Part shown: piece by piece, positions 50,676-59,455 of the stretch
Layout: the number at the start of each line of letters is the position of its first letter
Position numbering within the stretch: position 1 is the first letter of the stretch
Source of the DNA: Actinomycetes bacterium
Lineage (GTDB): Bacteria > Actinomycetota > Acidimicrobiia > Acidimicrobiales > Aldehydirespiratoraceae
Assembly (NCBI GenBank): GCA_024276495.1
Contig: JAJRXC010000039.1
Coordinates: 1 to 64,000, forward strand
Direction of reading: 5' to 3'
Length of the DNA stretch: 64,000 nt
Made by a program: the position numbers and the translations under genes
Notes under the pieces: generated by a model
Database searches by the model: none
Seen by the model: only the letters and a program-made list of their open reading frames with translations
Told to the model about the DNA's origin: nothing

Positions 50676-52256
50676 GTGCCCGATCCGATCTCCGAGGCTG
50701 CCCGGCGACGTACCTTCGCCATCATCTCTCACCCCGACGCGGGCAAGACCACGCTCACCGAGAAGTTCCTGCTCTACGGCGGTGCGCTGACGACCGGGGC
50801 CGGGTCGGTGAAGGCCAAGGGCGACCGCCGTTCCGCCACGTCCGACTGGATGGAGCTCGAACAGCAGCGGGGCATCTCGATCACGTCGACGGTTCTCCAG
50901 TTCCCCTACCGCGACCGGGTGCTGAACCTGCTCGACACACCCGGTCACCGCGATTTCTCCGAGGACACGTATCGCGTCCTGGCCGCCACCGACGCCGCGA
51001 TCATGGTGCTCGACGGCTCGAAGGGCATCGAGGCGCAGACCCGCAAGCTGTTCGAGGTGTGTCGCGATCGGGAGATCCCGATCGTGACGTTCATCAACAA
51101 GTGGGATCGGCCCAGCCTCGACCCGTTGGCGCTGCTCGACGAGATCGAGGACCAGCTCGTGCTCGAGCCGGTACCGATCTCGTGGCCGGTCGGCGACGGT
51201 GAGCGATTCCGGGGGGTGATCGATCGTCACAACAACGAGTTCGTGCGGTTCACCCGCACCGCGCGCGGCGCGACCGAAGCGCCCGAGGAGATCGTCGACC
51301 CGGGCCGGGCCGCCGACGAAGAGGGCGACCTCTGGATCGAGGCGCAAGAGGGCGTGGAGCTGCTCGACACGGTCGGTCGCGAGTTCGATCAGGCCCGTTT
51401 CGAGGCCGGCGAGCTCTCGCCGGTGTTCTTCGGCTCCGCGTTGACCAACTTCGGTGTCCGCCTGATCCTCGACGCGATGGTGGACCTCGTGCCATCGCCG
51501 CGTCCCCGTGCCGACCGCGCCGGCGCGGCCCGACCGCTCGACGCGCCGTTCTCCGGTCTCGTCTTCAAGGTGCAGGCCAACACCGACCGGTTCCACCGCG
51601 ATCGGGTGGCCTTCATGCGGGTCTGCTCGGGCAAGTTCGAGCGGGGAATGGTGGTGACCCACGGCCCGACCGGCAAGCCGTTCGCCACGAAGTACGCCCA
51701 GTCGGTGAGCGGCCGAGACCGGGAAACCGTCGAGGAGGCGTGGCCCGGCGACGTCGTCGGGCTCGTGAACGCCAACGAGTTCCGGGTCGGCGACGCGGTG
51801 TGGGTCGACGAGCCGGTGGTCTGGCCGGAGATGCCGGCGTTCGCGCCGGCCCACTTCCGGGTGGCTCGCACGACCGACACGTCACGAACCAAGCAGTTCC
51901 GCAGCGGGATCAACCAGCTCGACGAGGAAGGGGTCGTGCAGGTGCTGCGCGAACCCGACGTGGGCGACCAGGCGCCGATTCTCGCCGCGGTCGGGCCGCT
52001 CCAGTTCGAGGTGGCCCAGCATCGGCTGGAGAACGAGTTCGGCGCACCGGTCGAGCTCAACGTGTGCACCTGGACCACCGCGCGGGGCACCGATGCCGAG
52101 TCGGCCGAGAAGCTCCGGGGCATGAGCGGCGTCACCGTGGCGGCCCGGTCCGATGGGGAACTGCTGGCCCTCTTCGAGAGCCCCTACTGGCTGCAACGGC
52201 TCGAGGTCGACCAGCCCGAACTGCGGCTCGACAAGATGATCGCGGAGGGAACATGA
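50676..52256 (+). CDS. prfC: Peptide chain release factor 3
   Basis: At 526 residues this is a translational GTPase of the RF3 group. G1 is ISHPDAGKTTLTEKFLLYGG, switch/G2 lies in QQRGISITSTVLQFPY, G3 is DTPGHRDFSEDTYR and G4 FINKWDRP. EF-Tu-like domain II and the RF3-specific C-terminal domain follow. It recycles RF1/RF2 from post-termination ribosomes. GTG start. A small exported-protein gene overlaps its stop. Confidence 0.96.
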   Translation: MPDPISEAARRRTFAIISHPDAGKTTLTEKFLLYGGALTTGAGSVKAKGDRRSATSDWMELEQQRGISITSTVLQFPYRDRVLNLLDTPGHRDFSEDTYRVLAATDAAIMVLDGSKGIEAQTRKLFEVCRDREIPIVTFINKWDRPSLDPLALLDEIEDQLVLEPVPISWPVGDGERFRGVIDRHNNEFVRFTRTARGATEAPEEIVDPGRAADEEGDLWIEAQEGVELLDTVGREFDQARFEAGELSPVFFGSALTNFGVRLILDAMVDLVPSPRPRADRAGAARPLDAPFSGLVFKVQANTDRFHRDRVAFMRVCSGKFERGMVVTHGPTGKPFATKYAQSVSGRDRETVEEAWPGDVVGLVNANEFRVGDAVWVDEPVVWPEMPAFAPAHFRVARTTDTSRTKQFRSGINQLDEEGVVQVLREPDVGDQAPILAAVGPLQFEVAQHRLENEFGAPVELNVCTWTTARGTDAESAEKLRGMSGVTVAARSDGELLALFESPYWLQRLEVDQPELRLDKMIAEGT

Positions 52257-52468
52257 GGTCGATGCTCGCCCGTCTTGGTGCGACTGCCGTCGTGCTGTGC
52301 ACTGTGGTCGTGCTCATCGCCGCTGATCCGGCGATGGCGACCGGGGACGAGACGATTCCGCCGGATCCCCAGAGTGGTGGAATCGTCGTGGTCGTCGGCT
52401 TCATCCTCGTCGGGAGCGCGGCTGTCTTGGTCGCCGCCCGACTCGCACGAAAGAGCAGGGAAGAATGA
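52253..52468 (+). CDS. Small exported membrane protein
   Basis: A 71-residue protein with an N-terminal signal (RLGATAVVLCTVVVLIAA, likely cut after AMA), a short extracytoplasmic GDETIPPDPQSGG, one membrane helix (IVVVVGFILVGSAAVLVAAR) and a basic end (LARKSREE). The ATG overlaps the prfC stop and its stop overlaps the next gene. The pair of small envelope proteins may form a complex. Confidence 0.7.
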   Translation: MRSMLARLGATAVVLCTVVVLIAADPAMATGDETIPPDPQSGGIVVVVGFILVGSAAVLVAARLARKSREE

Positions 52469-53085
52469 GCATGCCCAACCGGACCGGCTTCCTCGTCGTC
52501 GCCACCCTCGTGGCGTCGGCGATCCTCTCCGCCGCCCCGGCTGGCGCGTGCAGCGTCGACGACATCGACGACGAGACCGCCTTTGAGATCGCCGACGCCG
52601 TGTTCCTGGCGAGTGTCGATGCGATCTACCCGGCCCGAAGTGGGGGCAGCGCCAATCCCGAGGTGGTGATCCTGCGGGTGTCCGACGTGTACAAGGGCAA
52701 CGTGGACGAGCTGCAGGGGGTCGTCACACCGGCCGAGAGCTCGAGCTGCGGCGTCGACTTCGTCCCCGGCGAGGTGTATGTCGTGTTCGCCGGCGGGTTC
52801 GACCTGCTCGATTCCGATCCCGGTTTCTACGAGGTCAACCTCGCCAACGGCACCCGCTCGCTGCGCGAAGGCGACCTCATGGTCGACGCAACCTCCCGCC
52901 TGCCCGACGCCGCGGGCCCACCGAGCATCGAGGCGATCAACGACCAACTGGGCACGACCCGTGATTCGCTGGTGCCCGAAACCGTGATCCTGGTCGGCGT
53001 GCTCACCTTCGTCCTCGGCATCGCCAGTGCCTTCTCGTGGCGCGACCGCCGCCGAAAGGCGGCAACCGCGGAAAGCCCGAGATGA
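52465..53085 (+). CDS. Exported, membrane-anchored protein with NTR/TIMP-like domain
   Basis: A 206-residue protein: signal peptide ending APAGA, then CSVDDIDDETAFEIADAVFL, VVILRVSDVYKGNVDELQGV and SSSCGVDFVPGEVYVVFAGG. This recalls the netrin-like/TIMP pattern (cysteine at the mature N-terminus, VxxVYKG, CG...GxxYVVFA). A C-terminal helix (VILVGVLTFVLGIASAFSW) anchors it. Bacterial members are surface proteins of unknown role. Overlaps join it to the genes on both sides. Confidence 0.75.
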   Translation: MSMPNRTGFLVVATLVASAILSAAPAGACSVDDIDDETAFEIADAVFLASVDAIYPARSGGSANPEVVILRVSDVYKGNVDELQGVVTPAESSSCGVDFVPGEVYVVFAGGFDLLDSDPGFYEVNLANGTRSLREGDLMVDATSRLPDAAGPPSIEAINDQLGTTRDSLVPETVILVGVLTFVLGIASAFSWRDRRRKAATAESPR

Positions 53086-53927
53086 AGGATCTCGCCGGCC
53101 GCACCGCGGTCGTGACCGGGGCGGCGAGCGGCATCGGCCTGGCGCTGAGCGAACGTTTCGTCGCGGCCGGCATGTCGGTGGTGATGGCCGACATCGAAGA
53201 GGAGGTGCTCGCCCGGGAGGCGATGCGACTCGAATCCGACGGCGCCGCCGTCCTCGGGGTGTTGACCGACGTTCGCGATCCGGCCGCGGTCGAAGCCCTG
53301 CGGGATCAGGCCCTGTCGGTCCACGGGTCGGTGCACGTGCTGTGCAACAACGCGGGAGTCGGCCCGGCCGGGCCCATGGCGGAGACGACCGCCGCCGACT
53401 GGCGATGGACCGTCGACGTCAACATCCTCGGCGTGGCCCACGGCGTCATCGCGTTCACACAACTCTTCCTCGACCAGCGCGAGGGGCACATCGTCAACAC
53501 CGCCAGTGAGGCCGGACTCGTCACCAACCCGGCTCTCGGCATGTACTGCGCGACGAAGCACGCCGTCGTCGGCATGACCGAGGCGTTGTGGCGCGAAGTT
53601 CATCCCCAGGGCGTCGGCGTGAGCGTGCTGTGCCCAAATCTGGTCGACACGAAGATCTTCGAGAGCGAACGCAATCGGACCGACGGCGTGGAGATGTCGC
53701 CCGGCGCGGCGGCGACGATGGCCCCACTGCGGGAGATCATCGGGGTCATGGGAATCCCGGCGGCGTCGGTGGCCGAGCGGGTGCACGATGCCATCGTCGG
53801 TGACCGGTTCTGGGTTCTCACCCACGACATGACCCTGCCCGCCGCGGGTTGCCGATTCGAGGATCTCTCCGCAGGCCGCAACCCATCCGATCCGTACGCC
53901 GGCGGCGTCGACCGACCCACGAACTGA
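53082..53927 (+). CDS. Short-chain dehydrogenase/reductase
   Basis: A 281-residue classical SDR: TAVVTGAASGIGLALSERFV (cofactor loop), VLCNNAGVGPAGP and the catalytic YCATKHAVVGM with S at NTASEAG. It would use NAD(P)(H) on a ketone, alcohol or epoxide substrate. Its ATG overlaps the preceding stop by 4 bases, making it the last gene of the prfC-linked run. It lies before the P450 cluster. Confidence 0.92.
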   Translation: MKDLAGRTAVVTGAASGIGLALSERFVAAGMSVVMADIEEEVLAREAMRLESDGAAVLGVLTDVRDPAAVEALRDQALSVHGSVHVLCNNAGVGPAGPMAETTAADWRWTVDVNILGVAHGVIAFTQLFLDQREGHIVNTASEAGLVTNPALGMYCATKHAVVGMTEALWREVHPQGVGVSVLCPNLVDTKIFESERNRTDGVEMSPGAAATMAPLREIIGVMGIPAASVAERVHDAIVGDRFWVLTHDMTLPAAGCRFEDLSAGRNPSDPYAGGVDRPTN

Positions 53928-53970
53928 GCGTCATCGGTCAGCAATGGTGGACGGCGGCCGATGAGGGCTC

Positions 53971-53988
53971 TATACACTTACGCCGTAA
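53971..53988 (+). promoter_or_regulatory. -10-like box and TTACG-C-CGTAA operator before the P450
   Basis: TATACA at 53971-53976 is followed by the perfect palindrome TTACGCCGTAA (53978-53988), which would cover the transcription start, 25 bases before the P450 ATG. No good -35 is seen. It is a likely repressor site; no regulator gene is adjacent. Confidence 0.5.
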
Positions 53989-54012
53989 ACGTCCTCGCGC
54001 CCGGAGCCACCC

Positions 54013-55218
54013 ATGCCTGATGTCCCCCGCCCCCCTGTCAAGGACTGGGCGACCGACTTCGACCACACCCATCCGGACTACGCGGCCAACGCACCCGCGA
54101 TCCTCGCCGAGCTCCGCGAGACATGCCCGGTCGCCCACACCGACCGGTTCGGCGGCGCCTGGCTGCCGACCCGCCACGACGACGTCGCCCGTATCGCCAA
54201 GGACCACGAGCACTTCAGTTCCCAGGGGATCATCATCACCGATTGGCGCCCGGAGGAGCCGGCGCCGATGGGCTACGCCCCACCGATCACCTCCGACCCT
54301 CCGTTTCACGCGATCGCCCGACGGTTCCTGCTCGAGTTCTTCTCGCCCAAGGCGATCGACGGGTGGGAGGAGACCGCCCGCACCACCTGCCGCGAGCTCA
54401 TCGCGCAGATCAAGGAGTCCGGCGAGGAAGTCGTCGACGTCGCGACGGCCTACGCCCAGCACATCCCGGTGCGGGTGATCGCCGACATGCTCGATCTGCC
54501 CCGCGAGGACGGCGACAAGTTCCGGGTCTTCATCCACCGGATCCTCGAGGAGCCGGGCCAGAACACCGTCGACGACTGGGGCGAAACCCTCGACTTCTAC
54601 CTGCAGGAGAAGATCGCCGAACGTCGCGAGAACCTGGGCGACGACTTGATGAGCTATCTCATCAAGGCCGACATCGAAGGCATGGCCCTGCTCGACGAAC
54701 ACGTCCGCGGCACGATCGCGCTGCTGATCATCGCCGGCATCGACACCACCTGGTCGGCCCTCGGTTCGAGCCTGTGGCATCTCGCCCAGAACCCCGACCA
54801 TCGGCGGCGCTGGACCGAGGACCCGGCCGTGCAACCGTTCGCGATCGAGGAGTTCTTGCGCTTCTACGCACCGGTGACAATGGCCCGGCTCGTCGCGAAG
54901 GACGTCGAGATCGGCGGCTGTCCCATGCACGTCGGCGACTGGACGCTGCTGTCGTTCCCCGCCGCGAATCGCGATCCCGACGCGTTCGAACGAGCCGACG
55001 AGTTCATCATCGACCGCCAACGCAATCGTCATTCGGCCTTCGGGCTCGGCATCCACCGTTGCATCGGTTCGAACCTGGCCCGGATGGAGCTGCGGGTCGC
55101 GCTCGAGGAGTGGATGGCGGCGTTCCCCGATTTCGAGCTCGCCGACCCCGACGCGGTGACCTGGTCCACCGGTCAGGTTCGCGGGCCTCGCCGCATGCCG
55201 TTCCGCCTCCCTCACTGA
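54013..55218 (+). CDS. Cytochrome P450
   Basis: A 401-residue soluble bacterial P450. The I-helix is LLIIAGIDTTWSALGSSLWHLA, the K-helix E-x-x-R is in AIEEFLRFYAP, and the haem loop FGLGIHRCIGSNLARME carries the proximal C350. It would hydroxylate a lipophilic substrate. A ferredoxin gene follows 24 bases on and is the probable electron donor; no ferredoxin reductase is nearby. Confidence 0.95.
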   Translation: MPDVPRPPVKDWATDFDHTHPDYAANAPAILAELRETCPVAHTDRFGGAWLPTRHDDVARIAKDHEHFSSQGIIITDWRPEEPAPMGYAPPITSDPPFHAIARRFLLEFFSPKAIDGWEETARTTCRELIAQIKESGEEVVDVATAYAQHIPVRVIADMLDLPREDGDKFRVFIHRILEEPGQNTVDDWGETLDFYLQEKIAERRENLGDDLMSYLIKADIEGMALLDEHVRGTIALLIIAGIDTTWSALGSSLWHLAQNPDHRRRWTEDPAVQPFAIEEFLRFYAPVTMARLVAKDVEIGGCPMHVGDWTLLSFPAANRDPDAFERADEFIIDRQRNRHSAFGLGIHRCIGSNLARMELRVALEEWMAAFPDFELADPDAVTWSTGQVRGPRRMPFRLPH

Positions 55219-55242
55219 CCCCCATCGAATAGAGTTCCCACC

Positions 55243-55440
55243 GTGAAGATCAAGTACGACCGCGACGCCTGCCAAGGCCACAACCGCTGCTACATGCTCG
55301 CCCCCGAGCTGTTCGACACCGACGACGAGGGATACGCCATCCTTCTCGTCGACGGTGAGATCCCGTCCGAACTCGAGGAAAAGGCCCGCCTCGCGGCCGA
55401 CAATTGCCCCGAGTTCGCGATCGAGGTCATCGACGACTGA
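55243..55440 (+). CDS. [3Fe-4S]-type ferredoxin
   Basis: At 65 residues this is the short actinobacterial P450-partner ferredoxin. Cluster cysteines are C10 and C16 (CQGHNRC) and C55 (NCPE). The histidine between the first two and the loss of the second cysteine favour a 3Fe-4S cluster. It transfers electrons to the P450 upstream. Confidence 0.93.
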   Translation: MKIKYDRDACQGHNRCYMLAPELFDTDDEGYAILLVDGEIPSELEEKARLAADNCPEFAIEVIDD

Positions 55441-55458
55441 TCGCGTACGCTCCCGGGC

Positions 55459-56496
55459 GTGCGTATCCACAAGTTCACCACCACAGAGGCGTTTGTCGCG
55501 ATCGATCTCGCCGACGCCGAAGCGTCGTCGGGTCCCGTCCGCTGGGCTCGCAAGGTGCTCCAGGGCGGCGCGAAGGACCTGGCCCGGTCCCAGACCTACA
55601 CGTTCGCCGCGCTCGGCATGAAGCGGGGCGGGGCCTCCGCGGGGATCAGCGCCGACAGCTCCGAGCGCGACAGCGCCCTCGCCGCGTTCGTGGCCGAGGT
55701 CGCTGCGATGGTGGCCGACGGCACGTATCTCCCCGATGCCGCGAAGGGTGTCACCGAGTCCGATCTCTCACCGCTTCGTGACGCCGACGAGCGAGACACG
55801 GCCCGGCTGGCCGGCGCAGCGCCGACGTTCGTCGATCGCTGTGAAGGGCTGAGCGCGGCGGTGGTCGCCCATCACACCGCCGCCGGACTCGACGGGAGGT
55901 CGGTGGCCATCGAGGGGTTCGGCGTCAACGGCGCGTCGCTGGCCGCCGCCGCCATCGATCGCGGCGCGACGGTCGCCGCGATCTCGACCACGGCCGGCAC
56001 CGTTCGTTCGGCCGCCGGGTTCGAAGCCGACGCCTTGCACGACGCCTGGTCCGCCACGGGCCCCGCCATGGTCGAGAGTCTCGGCGAGGTCACCGACCCA
56101 TCGGAGATCTTCGGTTCGGGAGCCGATGTGTTCTTCGTCGGTTCGAAGATGGGTGTCGTCAACCATGAGGTGGCGAACCGGATGGAGGACGCCTCGGTCG
56201 TCGTCGCGTCCGGGAGACTTCCGCTGACGGCCCGGGCTCTGGCCGTGCTGCGCCGGGCCGGCGTCGCGGCGCCCGCCGACTTCATCTCCCTCGCCGGGTC
56301 GACGCTGGCGCTGTGGGGCGATGCCAACCGCAGCGAGGCCGAGATCCTGGCCGGGATCAACGAGGACATCGGTGACATGACGGCCGAGTTCCGGGCGCAC
56401 GACGACGGCCCGTTCCTGGCCGCGTGTTTCGAGGCCGAGTCGTTCCTTCGGAGCTGGCAGGAGCGGCTGCCCTTCGGTCGACCCCTCGCTCCCTGA
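55459..56496 (+). CDS. Glu/Leu/Phe/Val dehydrogenase-like protein
   Basis: A 345-residue protein (GTG start). TYTFAALGMKRGGASAGISA matches the substrate-binding segment of the amino-acid dehydrogenase family, and VAIEGFGVNGASLAAAAIDRG is the NAD-binding loop. The catalytic lysine of GxGGxK(G) is the K in LGMKRGGAS or has moved, so activity is uncertain. It sits between the ferredoxin and the PhyH gene, which is an unusual setting for such an enzyme. Confidence 0.75.
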   Translation: MRIHKFTTTEAFVAIDLADAEASSGPVRWARKVLQGGAKDLARSQTYTFAALGMKRGGASAGISADSSERDSALAAFVAEVAAMVADGTYLPDAAKGVTESDLSPLRDADERDTARLAGAAPTFVDRCEGLSAAVVAHHTAAGLDGRSVAIEGFGVNGASLAAAAIDRGATVAAISTTAGTVRSAAGFEADALHDAWSATGPAMVESLGEVTDPSEIFGSGADVFFVGSKMGVVNHEVANRMEDASVVVASGRLPLTARALAVLRRAGVAAPADFISLAGSTLALWGDANRSEAEILAGINEDIGDMTAEFRAHDDGPFLAACFEAESFLRSWQERLPFGRPLAP

Positions 56497-56505
56497 GATC
56501 GATCC

Positions 56506-57321
56506 GTGACGCTGCCCCGCCTCGACCGCTCGTTCCCGCTCGCGGCGGAGACGATCGACTACTTCGCCGAACACGGGCACTGCTGCGTACGAGGGCTGGC
56601 CGATGCCGCGGAGTGCGCCGCGTACCTCCCGGAGATCCAGGCCGGCGTCGATCGTTGGCATCCGACCCCGGCGCCCCTGGCCGACCGCGACACCTACGGG
56701 AAGGCCTTTCTTCAGGCCGTGGCGCTGCGCAAGATCCGCGAGTCGATCGCCGGCTTCACCGACGCGCCCCGGTTCGCGGAGGTCGCGGCCCGACTTCTCG
56801 GCGTCGACGGGGTCCGGCTCTACCACGACCAGGCCCTCTTCAAGGAGGCCGGTGGCGGCCGTACCCCTTGGCACCAGGACCAGGCCTACTGGCCGCTCGA
56901 CACGCCCGACACGATCACGATGTGGATGCCGCTGCTCGACGTCCATCCCGATGTCGGGTCGATGATCTTCGTCGACGGATCGCACCGTGACGGCGACGTC
57001 GAGGCCGGCGAGATCTCCAATGCGAGCGACGACGCCATCACCGCGTCGATCACCGAGCGAGACCGCGCCCTCACGACCCATGGTCCGCTGCGGGCCGGCG
57101 ACGCGACGTTTCATCGCGGCTGGACAAGCCATTCGGCCGGCCCCAACCCGACCGATCGGGTTCGACCCGTGATGACGATCATCTGGTTCGCCGACGGCGC
57201 CCGGGTGACCGAACCAACCGGCCCACAGCAACGTTTCGACCTCGAGGCCTGGCTCGGAGGCCGCAACCCGGGCGAGATCGCCGACAGCTCCGAGAATCCG
57301 CTGCTATGGCCCGTGGGGTGA
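56506..57321 (+). CDS. Phytanoyl-CoA dioxygenase family protein
   Basis: A 271-residue Fe(II)/2-oxoglutarate oxygenase (GTG start). The facial triad is WHQDQAYW (H, D) and a late FHRGWTSHSAGPNP (H), with the 2OG-binding R in DRVRPVMTII. It hydroxylates an unactivated carbon in a lipid, CoA ester or secondary metabolite. Ten bases separate it from the dehydrogenase-like gene, so it is part of the P450 operon. Confidence 0.92.
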   Translation: MTLPRLDRSFPLAAETIDYFAEHGHCCVRGLADAAECAAYLPEIQAGVDRWHPTPAPLADRDTYGKAFLQAVALRKIRESIAGFTDAPRFAEVAARLLGVDGVRLYHDQALFKEAGGGRTPWHQDQAYWPLDTPDTITMWMPLLDVHPDVGSMIFVDGSHRDGDVEAGEISNASDDAITASITERDRALTTHGPLRAGDATFHRGWTSHSAGPNPTDRVRPVMTIIWFADGARVTEPTGPQQRFDLEAWLGGRNPGEIADSSENPLLWPVG

Positions 57322-57343
57322 ACACGCGTCGCGGCGATGGCCC

Positions 57344-58690
57344 CTAGGCCGGGCCGGGGAAGTGGAAGCTGCTGTCGTTGTCCCAGGCCGCGGTCAGGGC
57401 GGGGTCGGCGGCCGATGTCGGGTTGGTCGGAATCTCGAGGCCGTCGTAGGACGACAGCTCGGCCCGGCCGACGACCATCCAGTGGACCTCGTCGGGGCCG
57501 TCGGCGAGACGGATCGTGCGCTGGCTCGTGTACATGCCGGCCAGCGGCGTCCACTGGGAGACGCCGGTCGCCCCGTGCATCTGGATCGCCTGGTCGATGA
57601 TCTTGCAGACCCGCTCCGGAACCATCGCCTTGATCGCGCTGATCCACACTCGGGCCTCCGCGTTGCCCAGCGTGTCCATCGCCTTCGCGGCTCGCAGCAC
57701 CATCATGCGCATCGCTTCGATCTCGGCCCGGGCCCGGGCGATGATCTCGAGGTTGCCGCCGAGCCGGGCGATCGGTCGACCGAACGCCTCACGGGTCATC
57801 CCTCGACGAACCATCATGTCGAGGGCCTTCTCGGCCGCCCCGATCCCCCGCATGCAGTGGTGGATACGGCCGGGTCCGAGCCGCAACTGGCTGATCTCGA
57901 ATCCCCGACCCTCGCCCCACAACATGTTGGACGCCGGCACCCGTACGTCGGTGAGGCGAAGATGCATGTGGCCGTGCGGCGCGTCGTCCTGGCCGAACAC
58001 ATGCATCGGACCGAGAATCTCGAGACCCGGTGTGTCCATGGGAACGAGGATCTGCGACTGGCGTCGATGCGGCGGACCGTCGGGGTTCGTCTGACACATC
58101 AGGATCATGATCTTGCAGCGGGGGTCGCCGGCCCCGGAGATGTAGTACTTCTCGCCGTTGATCACGTACTCGTCGCCGTCACGCACCGCCTGGGTTCGCA
58201 CGTTCTTGGCATCGGAGCTCGGCACACCGGGTTCGGTCATGCCGAAACACGACCGGATCTCGCCGTTGAGCAGCGGTTCGAGCCACTGCTTCTTTTGCTC
58301 GGGAGTGCCGACGCGCTCGATCACCTCCATGTTGCCCGTGTCGGGCGCCGAGCAGTTGAGCGATTCCGAGCCGAGCGGATACTTGCCGAGCTCGACGGCG
58401 AGATAGGCGTAGTCGAGGTTGGAGAGGCCCTGGCCGGTGTCGGGCAGGAAGAAGTTCCACAGACCCGCGGCCTTGGCCTTGTCCTTGGCTCCTTCGAGCA
58501 GTTCGAGCTGACGATCGGTGTAGCTCCACCGGTCGGCCCGCCCTTCGCCGGCCCGGAAGAACTCGACCTGCATGGGTTCGACGACGGTCTCGAGGAACTC
58601 GACGACCTGGTTGAAAAACGGGCGGCTCGCCTCCGACATGCGGAGGTCGAAGTCGTCCATCGAGTTGACCTTCAGTGCGCGTGAGTCCAT
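57344..58690 (-). CDS. Acyl-CoA dehydrogenase
   Basis: A 448-residue flavoprotein: FGMTEPGVPSSDAKNVRTQA (FAD/substrate loop), GARTSNMLWGEGRGFEI-like helix, REAFGRPIARLGGNLEII and the C-terminal IHQ-type IQMHGATGVSQWTPLAGMY. It oxidises an acyl-CoA at the alpha-beta position. It converges on the PhyH gene. An ETF partner is not present nearby. Confidence 0.92.
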   Translation of the reverse strand: MDSRALKVNSMDDFDLRMSEASRPFFNQVVEFLETVVEPMQVEFFRAGEGRADRWSYTDRQLELLEGAKDKAKAAGLWNFFLPDTGQGLSNLDYAYLAVELGKYPLGSESLNCSAPDTGNMEVIERVGTPEQKKQWLEPLLNGEIRSCFGMTEPGVPSSDAKNVRTQAVRDGDEYVINGEKYYISGAGDPRCKIMILMCQTNPDGPPHRRQSQILVPMDTPGLEILGPMHVFGQDDAPHGHMHLRLTDVRVPASNMLWGEGRGFEISQLRLGPGRIHHCMRGIGAAEKALDMMVRRGMTREAFGRPIARLGGNLEIIARARAEIEAMRMMVLRAAKAMDTLGNAEARVWISAIKAMVPERVCKIIDQAIQMHGATGVSQWTPLAGMYTSQRTIRLADGPDEVHWMVVGRAELSSYDGLEIPTNPTSAADPALTAAWDNDSSFHFPGPA

Positions 58691-58747
58691 GGCCCGATCC
58701 TGTCACCAACCAGTGGCAACGACCATTTCGGGCCGGTGCCGAACCCG

Positions 58748-59161
58748 CTACTTGCCGGAGCCGATGATCGAGCCCGTCATCTTCTCCGGGCCGTCGAAGA
58801 CGAAGCCGTAGCAGATGACCTCACGGTCGCCGTCGTCCCAACTGTCGTTGGTCGGGGTGATCGCGGCGAGCCCGTAGATCGACGTCGCGTAGGGCTCCCC
58901 GATCGCGTCCTCGAAGCGGTTGAAGCATCCTTCGGTCATCGTCTCGGCCGAGGGCAGCACCGCCTCGGTCACGTTGTACACCGCGAACACCTCATTGTCG
59001 TGGGGCTCCGCACAGTCCTTCATCGGCACGTCGCTGATCAACTCGTCGGTGATCGTGTCGAAACACTGGCCGACTTCGAGCTCGAAGACGTTGCCCTGGC
59101 TGCACGCGGCCGCGAACAAGCCCATCGCGACGACGATCAGGACGCTTCGGGTGAACTTCAT
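58748..59161 (-). CDS. Lipoprotein with septum-formation-type domain
   Basis: A 137-residue protein: lipoprotein signal (FTRSVLIVVAMGLFAAAC), then FELEVGQCFDTITDELISDV, MKDCAEPHDNEVFAVYNVTE and EGCFNRFEDAIG, the cysteine-rich repeat of the actinobacterial Septum_form domain. Such proteins are surface-exposed; the link to septation is by family name only. Confidence 0.85.
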   Translation of the reverse strand: MKFTRSVLIVVAMGLFAAACSQGNVFELEVGQCFDTITDELISDVPMKDCAEPHDNEVFAVYNVTEAVLPSAETMTEGCFNRFEDAIGEPYATSIYGLAAITPTNDSWDDGDREVICYGFVFDGPEKMTGSIIGSGK

Positions 59162-59310
59162 GGGGGATCTTCCTGCAGTCGGAGGGCGGCGGCGAGCCGT
59201 CGACATCGCTCCGTCGCGACGCCCCTCCGAACAAGATTCGGCCATGGGCCTGCAGAATTGATGGATCCCCGCCGGTCACCCCGATCCGCGGCGCTACGCT
59301 CGACCCCCAC

Positions 59311-59387
59311 GGGGCTGTAGCTCAGTTGGCTAGAGCACCTGCTTTGCAAGCAGGGGGTCGGGGGTTCGATTCCCCCCAGCTCCACCA
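59311..59387 (+). tRNA. tRNA-Ala (anticodon TGC)
   Basis: The acceptor GGGGCTG pairs with CAGCTCC. The anticodon arm CCTGC-TTTGCAA-GCAGG, the D-arm AGCTCAGTTGG and the T-arm GGTTCGATTC are all standard. CCA is encoded. It lies directly before an integrase gene and is the likely attachment site of the element that begins here. Confidence 0.96.
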
Positions 59388-59455
59388 CATATCCCCAGGT
59401 CAGAGGGCCTGATCTTCTTTCGGTAACCTCAGATCCCGCCCGCCGTGCCCCCAAC

